Assembly: GCA_016946835.1 (NCBI GenBank)
Contig: JACVTC010000008.1
Location: 37,501 to 75,000, forward strand
Direction: 5' to 3'
Length of the DNA stretch: 37,500 nucleotides
Source: Neocallimastix lanati (nom. inval.)
Taxonomy: Eukaryota > Neocallimastigomycota > Neocallimastigomycetes > Neocallimastigales > Neocallimastigaceae
The notes under the pieces were generated by a model. That model searched no databases and had not been told where the DNA came from. It saw nothing but the letters and a program-made list of their open reading frames with translations. The position numbers and the translations under genes were made by a program. Positions 29,791-37,500 of this stretch are shown piece after piece (within the stretch, counting starts at the first letter, position 1; every line of letters begins with the position of its first letter).

Positions 29791-30370
29791 AAAAGCTAAA
29801 AACTAATAAAAATAATAATAAATTAATAAAAATAAATACTAATATGTACTAATAAATAATAATAAATATTAGATAATAAAGAATAAAGAATAATAAAGAT
29901 AAATAATATTTGAAAAGACCTCATTTATAATAATAAAGTCTATATATCTTTATTTTTTAGTATAATATAAAAATTATGATTAAGAGTGTAAAAAATAAGT
30001 TCAGTTATTTATTCTAATGATATTTTATGTTTTAAATAATATATATATTACAATTAGATATATCTATGTATAAAAAAAAATAAAACTCTAACCCTTATTT
30101 TTCAAAATATTTATTTATTTAATTTATTTAATTTTAGTGATAATTTATTTATATATTATTTATTTATACACTTATTAAAATTTAATTAATTGTTTATTAA
30201 TACTTTATTTGCTATTTATATATTTGAATATTATTTATTTGTTTATTTATTTTTCATTTATTTATTTATTTATAATAAAATTACTTTATACTAAGTCTTT
30301 TCTGTTACTTTTGTTATAACGTTTAAAATTAAAAAAAAAAAAAATATTAAAAAAAGATTATGCGATATTA

Positions 30371-30465
<95 letters not shown>
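30371..30465. repeat. (AAT)n triplet array, about 31 units
   Basis: Pure AAT run in the intergenic region, about 1.2 kb upstream of the KATNAL2 start. Confidence 0.95.
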
Positions 30466-30469
<4 letters not shown>

Positions 30470-30796
30470 AATATTTATATATATATATAACCTTTAAACA
30501 TAAATTTAATAATTCAATTCTACTAGGTTAGATCGTACTATTTATACAATAACATGTTATTCCTTATTTTGACCATTTATTCATTATGATTAATATAATA
30601 TAAATATTAATACTATTGAGAGAATGAAAATGACCTTTAAAAGACTCTTCTTCTTTTTCTTCTATATGTATTTCATAATATTTCATGAAGTTGATTTGAT
30701 TATCTTATACTATTTCGGTATTGATATTCTGAACTTTGCTTTAGGCATTTAGTATATTATTTTATTTGTCTTTTTGCTATTTATTAATTCGTTGCC

Positions 30797-30797
<1 letters not shown>

Positions 30798-30848
<51 letters not shown>

Positions 30849-31070
30849 AAATAATAAATAATAATTAATAAATAATAAATAATAAATAATAAATAAATAA
30901 ATAAATAATAATAATAAATAATAATAATAAATAAATTAATAAATAAATTAATAAATAATTTAATAAATAATTTAATAAATAATTTAATAAATAATTGAAT
31001 AAATAAATAAATAATAATAATAAATAATTTAATAAATAATTGAATAAATAAATAAATAATAAATAAATAA
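30798..31070. repeat. (TAAA)n grading into TAATTTAATAAATAA repeats
   Basis: A clean TAAA tetranucleotide run (about 30798-30846) is followed by mixed TAAATAATAA and a 15-bp AATAATTTAATAAAT unit repeated about five times. The minus-strand open frame through it is an artefact. Confidence 0.85.
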
Positions 31071-31751
31071 ATTTTGGTGACTTTTTTTTTTGTTTTGATT
31101 TTTTGATTTTTTAATTTTTTAATTTTTTGATTTTGAATGTCAACCAACCAAAAAAGAAAGAAATTCGATTTAAATAAAAAAAATAAATTATAAAAAAATA
31201 AAAAAAAAAAAAATAAAAAATAAAAAATAAAAAAAATTAAAAAAAAAAAATAAAAATAAAAGAAAGTAAATAATAAATAATTAAATAAATAATTTTTTAT
31301 AATAATATTTATATTTTATTTTGTTTTAATTTTATTATTTAATTACTAAATTATAATTTTAAAATTTTTAAAATTTTAAAATTTTATTTATTTATACTTA
31401 GAAAGATAAAAAGAAAAAGAAAAAGAAAAAGAATATCCCTGTTTTTTTTTTTTTTTATCTTTTATTTATTTTTTTTTTTTTTTTTACTTTTTTTGTTTTA
31501 TTTATAATTGTGATTTTTTTTTTTTTTCTTGAAATTATCACATTAAAGAAAATAAAAACAAAAATAAAAACAAAAATAAATAATAGAAAAATAAATAATA
31601 ATAATAATACAAAATAATAAAGAAAAAATAATATAGAAATTATAAATAATAAAAAATAAAATAATAGATAATAAATAATAAATAATAATAGATAATTAAT
31701 AATAAATAATAATAGAAAATTAATATTAATAAATAAAAAAGAAAAAAAATT

Positions 31752-31783
<32 letters not shown>

Positions 31784-31811
31784 AAAAAAAAATATAAAAT
31801 TTTATTAATAA

Positions 31812-32961
31812 ATGGGTAATCAAGAAAGTAGAGTCAGTTCAAATTATAATATTAAAAATGTTGTGATTGAAAATGATTATTTTTCAGTATTAGAAGCTGT
31901 TTCTAAAAAAGACAATTTAGAAACTGTTTCAATATTCAGATATAAAAATAAATTGGATTTATCAGAAAAACAAGGAGAAACCGAGGATATCAATGCAACA
32001 CTATTTAAAAATGCAGTACAGGTAAAAATAAAATAAAATAAAACAAAACAAATAAATAAATAATATATGTATATAAATTGAAATTAATTCTTTATTTATT
32101 TATTTTTTTTTAATAAATAATAATAATAATAATATATTCAAATTAAAAATAATATTCATAAACAAAAATTAAAAATAAAAAATAAATAAATCAAATTCAA
32201 AACATAATTAAAAAAAAAAAAAAAAAAGAGAATAAAAACAATTAGACATCCTGGAATTGTGAAATTTCTTAATGCTGATATTTATTCGGAATCACCAGCT
32301 ATTGTTACTGCAAATGTCATCCCTTTAAAATCAGTTTTAAATGATGTAACTCCAGAAAATCTTTGTACAGGGATTTTCAATTTATTGGTAAATTAAATAA
32401 TTTAAAATTTTAAAAATCTAATTCAACTATAAATTATGTCAACAGATAAATAAACAACAGAAAATATTCATTGATTTTTATTAATTTTACTTTTATGTTA
32501 TTATTTTCTATTAAAATAATAATAATAATTATAATAATAAAATAATAGAAAACAATTGAATTTTTACATCAAAATTGTAGATTAGTATATAATAATATAT
32601 GCCTCGAGTCAATTTTTGTACCGAAAAGTATATCAATTTTTAAGTTTATAATAATTACGATAAAATTTAAAATTTATATATATATATATTTTAAAATAAA
32701 AGAATAAAATATATTAATAAAATTAAATTCTAATATATTTGTTATATATATAAAAATAATAATAATAATTATAATAATAATAAATAAATAAATTAATAAA
32801 TAAATAAATAAAGATAATTATACAAAATGGTTAATTGGTGAATTTCAATATTCAATTCCTATTAATGCTGCTAAAAGTGAAAGTCAAAAAATTATTGATG
32901 TGATACCTTCGAGATTACAACCTTCTCAAGATGAGGTCAATATAAAAAACTTATAAGAAAT

Positions 32962-32994
<33 letters not shown>

Positions 32995-33008
32995 AGATAT
33001 ATATCCAT

Positions 33009-33062
<54 letters not shown>

Positions 33063-33456
33063 TTTCAATATAGTTTATTGACGTACTTATTGTATATATA
33101 TATATATATTATATAAATTTTTGTATAAATAAATTAAAAATATGTATAGAAGGAAAACAACAGTTTTTATAGAGATTATTGGTTAATGGGTAAATTAATC
33201 GAAGAAATAATAGAACCTTATGCAAGCAAAAAAGGAAAAGGTACTATTAATTGGATACCTTTAAAACAAATTGCATTACAAATGCAAGATACTATTCCTC
33301 AAAATAGAAAATCAGTGACAGAAGTTATCAATGAACCTTTCTTCAATAATAATGTAATTATTGAAGTATTGGAAATTCTTAGAAATTACAAAATTAAGGA
33401 TGAAAATAGTAAAAAACAAATTTTAAGGTATATTTATTTAATTTTTTATATATATC

Positions 33457-33488
<32 letters not shown>

Positions 33489-34122
33489 TTTTATTTTTTT
33501 TTTTAATTACAAAATATAAAGTTCATTATTATTATTATTATTAATTATCATAAGTACAATTAAATTTATATATATATATATATATTAATTAATTTTTTTT
33601 TTATTGGTATATTTTATTAAAATAATTAGTATTTTACCTGGAAAACTAAAACTTATGTCAAATGATATCATTGAAAAGAATATTCTTCCTGAAATTATTC
33701 AAAAAGAGGTTATTAATGAATCTTTTTCAGATATTCTTTTCGTTGAACTCTTTAGGGATCCTGTTCAAGGTAATACTTTGATAAGTGAAGAATGTTATAA
33801 AAATAAAATTATTCCATATATATTGGAAATGATGAAGCTTCGTCAATGGGGAACTCGTATTGTATTATTAAAGGTATTCATTTAATATATATATATATTT
33901 GCTTATTCTATAAAAATAATGAATAATACATAAAAATAATAAATTATATGCTAATTAATCGGTATATATTATAGTTAATTGATAGTTACTATGATGCAGT
34001 TATTCGTTATGATACTGATGAAAAAAATAGAGATTTTGTTATTACTGAAGTAGGTTTTCTCATTTTTTTTTTTAATTTTTTTTTTTTTTAAAAAAAACTT
34101 ATTCTTTTTAATAACTAAGATA

Positions 34123-34165
<43 letters not shown>

Positions 34166-34583
34166 TTCTTCTAACATATGTAATATGTATATTTATAATA
34201 TATTTAAAGGTTTTAGTTGGTTTAGAAGATATGGATTCAGACATATATTTAAATTCATTTTCAGCATTAACAAAAATTTTAAAGAAAACTAAATTGAAGA
34301 ATGATAATGCTAATCCGGTTGTTAACGAAAAGAATAATGATGATGTTTCTTCAAATGTTGGAAGTAGAAGAAATTCCACCATTAATGACAAATCTCAATC
34401 CCTTTCTTCTGAAAAGAAAGATAATTCTTATCTTAGTGTAAATGTTTTAATTAATAGATTTATTATTCCTCATTTTATTCGTATGCAAATTTCTGATAAT
34501 AAGGAACAAAAATTGGAATCTATGCGTCAAGTAGTAGAATTATGGAAACATTATATTCGTATTGAAAAGGTTAAAATTTTTTA

Positions 34584-34619
<36 letters not shown>

Positions 34620-34620
34620 G

Positions 34621-34653
<33 letters not shown>

Positions 34654-35085
34654 GTAATCATTTTTTTTTAATAATATTATATATATATATATTAATATAG
34701 GATGATCTTGAGGTTGGTCAAGCTGCAAAATCTATTAATGCTAATATATTAAAAACAATGAAATTTATTGTTAAACTTTTCAAGATTGATGAATTATCCA
34801 ATATAATTAATGATATTTTCCTTAAAGATATTTTAAATAATCATAATTCATTTGGTTATTATTATGTTTCTTCTTATATTATGCCATTACTTGTTACTCA
34901 TCTTCCAAGAACCTCAATGTAATTTATTATTATTTTTATAATATTATTTATATACATTATTATTAATATTAAAATTATATAATTATATATATATATTTTT
35001 TTATAATACATTTTTATTTTTATAATATTTTAATATATTACTAATAAATTTATTTTATTATATATAAATATTTTATGTTCATATT

Positions 35086-35121
<36 letters not shown>

Positions 35122-37500
35122 TTTATTTTTATTTTTATAAAAAAAAAAAAAAAATAGGGATTTAAGAAATGATGAAATTAATATTCTTCAAACCTTACTG
35201 GATTACTTATCTAAATGCTCACAACAATATTTAATAGAAGAAGATACTTCATCTAATGTTAAGAAGTTAAAGAATATGTATTCAAATAAATTCCAAACAT
35301 TAGAAAAATATCATTTCGTTAAGGCTGGTCCAACTAGAAAAGCAGAAAGATCAACATCAAGAACTAGTTTTAGTACTTCTAATTCTTCCTTTGATTATTC
35401 CTCAAGAAATAATTCTAAATCTGATTTATCAGAAATAAGTAAAAAGAATAGTTTTGATATTACTCCAAAAAGAAAGAATAGTAATAATATTACTGCAGGA
35501 CCAACTCCAATTATTAAAAACGATATTCAAATAAGTTCAGAGAAGGTAAATGAATTGGAATGGAATAATGAAATCATTACTACTGATAAAATTAGTGATT
35601 TTGAAAATGAAAATGAAAATCAAAATAATTTCAATATGAATATTGATAATTCTAGTACTATTTCATATTCTGTTCCTTCACCAAAGAAAAATATTAAATC
35701 ATCAATTTCTAAAAATTCATGGGATAACATTGGAGTTCAATCTGACAATGCTACTAATTCTAAAACAAATGACGGATGGAATTTTGATTGGAGTGATGAA
35801 GAAAATGATAATTCAATGACTCTTGAAAAAGATAAGGAATTTGATGTTAATGTTACAAGTCCAGCTATTACAAAAAAGAAAGATGAAGAAGTAAAGCAAG
35901 TAAATCAAATGACAAACCATAAAGATACTAAAGAAGTAAAAGAAAAAGATAAGAAAGAAAAAGAAGAAGAAGAAGAAGAAGAAGAAGAAATTAAAGCACC
36001 AATTAAAAAGAATGTTGTACCTATTGCTACTGGTGCTGCTACTGCAGGAATCTTTAATAAATCACCAATGAAAATGTCATCTATGAAATCTATGAAATTA
36101 GGTCATAAGAAAGAAAATCAACAATCATCCTTAAAAAAGAAATTGAATGACTTTAATAAAATGCAACAATTAAAATCTCAAAAGAAGAAGGAAGATAATG
36201 TTAAAATGAAAGAAATCGAAGATATTATGTCCTTAATGAGTAATGATACACCATCAAAAACACCTAAAAAGAAAACACCTGTTTCCTCTAAATCTAATTC
36301 CATATTATCATCGAATAATTCAAAAAATGCTAATAAACATAAAATATTAGATGATTTAAACTCTATTAATAGGGAAGAAAATAATTTAATTAATAGTGGT
36401 TGGGATGATCTTGATGATCTTGATGATCTTGATGGTACTACTACCAGTAATTATAATGATGGTTGGAATGATATTCCTCAACTCAATGATAACACAACTA
36501 AAAAGGATAGTAGTAAAAATGAATGGGAGTTTAACAATGACTTTAGTGATATTTCCATTCCTGGAATGAATAATAACAACAACAATAATAATAATAATGA
36601 TATTAACAATAATGTTAATACTGATACTAAAAATGAAAAATTGAAAGATGTAAATAATGCTTGGGACTTCAATACTGATTTAGATATACCTACATTTGAT
36701 AAACCAAAAGAACATATTAACAATAAAACTGACAAAACTAATTTAAATAATGCTTGGGGCTTCAATACAGATTTTGATTTTCCAAAAATGCCAGAAGTTA
36801 ATGATACTGAAAAGGTTGAAGATCAATCAAAAATAATTGATTCTTGGGACTTTAATAATGATTTTGAAATTCCAGAAATTAAAGAAGATAAAAAAATTCA
36901 ATCACCAACAAAGGTAGCCGATAATATTAATGAACAAGGAAATTCATGGGACTTTAATAATGATTTTAGTATTCCAGAAATTAAAGAAGATAAAAAGATT
37001 GAAGAACCGGTAATAGAACCAAAACAAGAAGTTAGTAATGCTTGGGACCTTAATGATAATTTTGATATTCCAGAAAGTATAAATAAGGAAAAGATAGATG
37101 AACCTGTTGTTGAGGAATCAAAAAAAGAAGTTAATGTTGATGAACCATTAAGTGCTTGGGATTTCAATGACGATTTTGATATTCCAGAAGTTAAAAAAGA
37201 AGAAAAAGTTGAAGAAACCAAAAAAGAAGAAAATATTATTGAACCTCCAAATGCCTGGGACTTAAATGATAATTTTGATATTCCAGAGGCTAAGAAAGAA
37301 AATGAAGTTAAAGAAACTAAAAATGAAGATAATAACATTCAACCATCAAGCGCATGGGATATCAATGATAACTTTGATATTCCTGAAGTTAAGAAAGAAG
37401 AAGATACTGGAGAAACTAAAAAGGAAGAAAATATTGTAGAACCACCAAGTGCCTGGGATTTCAATGAAAATTTTAATATACCAGAAATAAAAGAAAATGA
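31812..37500 (+). CDS. SCY1-like (SCYL1/SCYL3 family) pseudokinase with Trp-motif repeat tail, 3' incomplete
   Basis: Exons on the plus strand: 31812-32021, 32229-32387, 32549-32627, 32814-32935, 33150-33427, 33630-33873, 33975-34049, 34210-34569, 34701-34918 and 35158 to the window end, with consistent phases (0,0,1,0,2,0,0,0,2). About 1363 residues are visible. The start MGNQES fits an N-myristoylation signal (MGxxxS) as in SCYL3. The kinase-like domain (about 20-270) includes IKTIRHPGIVKFL, a catalytic loop reduced to CRLVYNNICLESIFV (no HRD Asp) and GEF in place of DFG, so it is probably inactive. HEAT-like repeats follow (about 283-580; LISEECYKNKIIPYILEMMK resembles SCYL1). The tail has GWNFDWSDEEND, like the W-x-D-W acidic motif of SCYL3, an acidic EKEEEEEEEEE run, then Trp repeats. 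The family works at the Golgi and in COPI traffic. Dikarya relatives are shorter. Confidence 0.88.
36521..37500 (+). repeat. Tandem W-D-F-N-x-D-F-x-I-P-E repeats in the SCYL tail (at least 10 copies)
   Basis: In-frame Trp codons start at 36524, 36662, 36755, 36845, 36947, 37043, 37157, 37256, 37355 and 37454. Each begins a motif such as AWDFNDDFDIPE, AWDLNDNFDIPE or SWDFNNDFEIPE, separated by charged Lys/Glu linkers. The last four are spaced exactly 99 bp (33 residues), the earlier ones 90-138 bp. The array is cut by the window end, so the true number is unknown. Looser relatives lie upstream: SWDNIG at 35720, GWNFDW at 35777 and GWDDLDD at 36401. Confidence 0.95.

Larger units (their letters stand above)
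29164..31811. promoter_or_regulatory. Divergent intergenic region between KATNAL2 and the SCYL gene
   Basis: The two start codons face away from each other across 2648 bp, so both promoters and 5' UTRs must lie here. No distinct core promoter motif can be separated from the A/T background. It contains T-runs just upstream of the KATNAL2 ATG, TAAATAA arrays (29640-29790), an AAT array (30371-30465), a TAAA/AAT array (30798-31070) and one moderately complex island at about 30500-30770. The bidirectional-promoter idea is inferred from geometry only. Confidence 0.5.

Noticed and set aside
36478-37338. Minus-strand Ser/Leu-rich frames
   Set aside because: They are antisense shadows of the SCYL Trp repeats, whose sense frame is homologous and continuous.

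Overview
The window looks like nuclear DNA of an extremely AT-rich eukaryote with many introns. The best fit is a zoosporic fungus, probably an anaerobic gut fungus (Neocallimastigomycota). Three things point there: a Gcn4/Cpc1-type bZIP basic region (fungal signature NTEAARRSRxRK), a katanin-like-2 (KATNAL2) gene of the kind kept in organisms with cilia or flagella, and a genome full of long A/T homopolymers, ATT triplet runs and Asn-rich coding repeats. The lineage is an inference; another AT-rich protist or fungus is not excluded. The standard genetic code explains all reading frames.

Only three genes can be supported, and all are split by introns. I built the models by hand from homology, splice dinucleotides and intron phase. 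(1) 4135-9832, minus strand: a 4-exon, 1310-aa bZIP transcription factor. Its N-terminal half carries four tandem 70-residue Cys-rich modules, two C-x-C-x3-C-H motifs and a 19-Cys pentad ladder. The last intron holds a 19-bp minisatellite of more than 1 kb. (2) 22455-29163, minus strand: a 16-exon, 612-aa KATNAL2-type AAA ATPase with a LisH domain. (3) 31812 to the window end, plus strand: a SCY1-like (SCYL1/SCYL3) pseudokinase with HEAT-like repeats. Its C-terminal tail contains at least ten W-D-F-N-x-D-F-x-I-P-E repeats and runs off the window. Genes 2 and 3 are divergently transcribed across about 2.65 kb.

The left end (1-4134) has no intact gene. It holds a tetranucleotide array, two hairpins, a palindromic MITE-like element at about 1378-1757 made of 15-bp subrepeats, and short coding-like islands that may be remnants of a decayed transposon. 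Between 9.83 and 22.45 kb lies a 12.6-kb stretch with no supportable gene, built of low-complexity A/T sequence, (TAAATAA)-type arrays, hairpins and several local segmental duplications.

The genes do not form an obvious pathway. The most novel candidates are the bZIP protein, which looks like a Cys-based (metal or redox) sensor fused to a Gcn4-type DNA-binding domain, and the SCYL tail, which looks like a multivalent array of tryptophan motifs of the type that coatomer delta-COP binds. A third observation concerns splicing: 12 of the 27 inferred introns end in AAG and only one in CAG.
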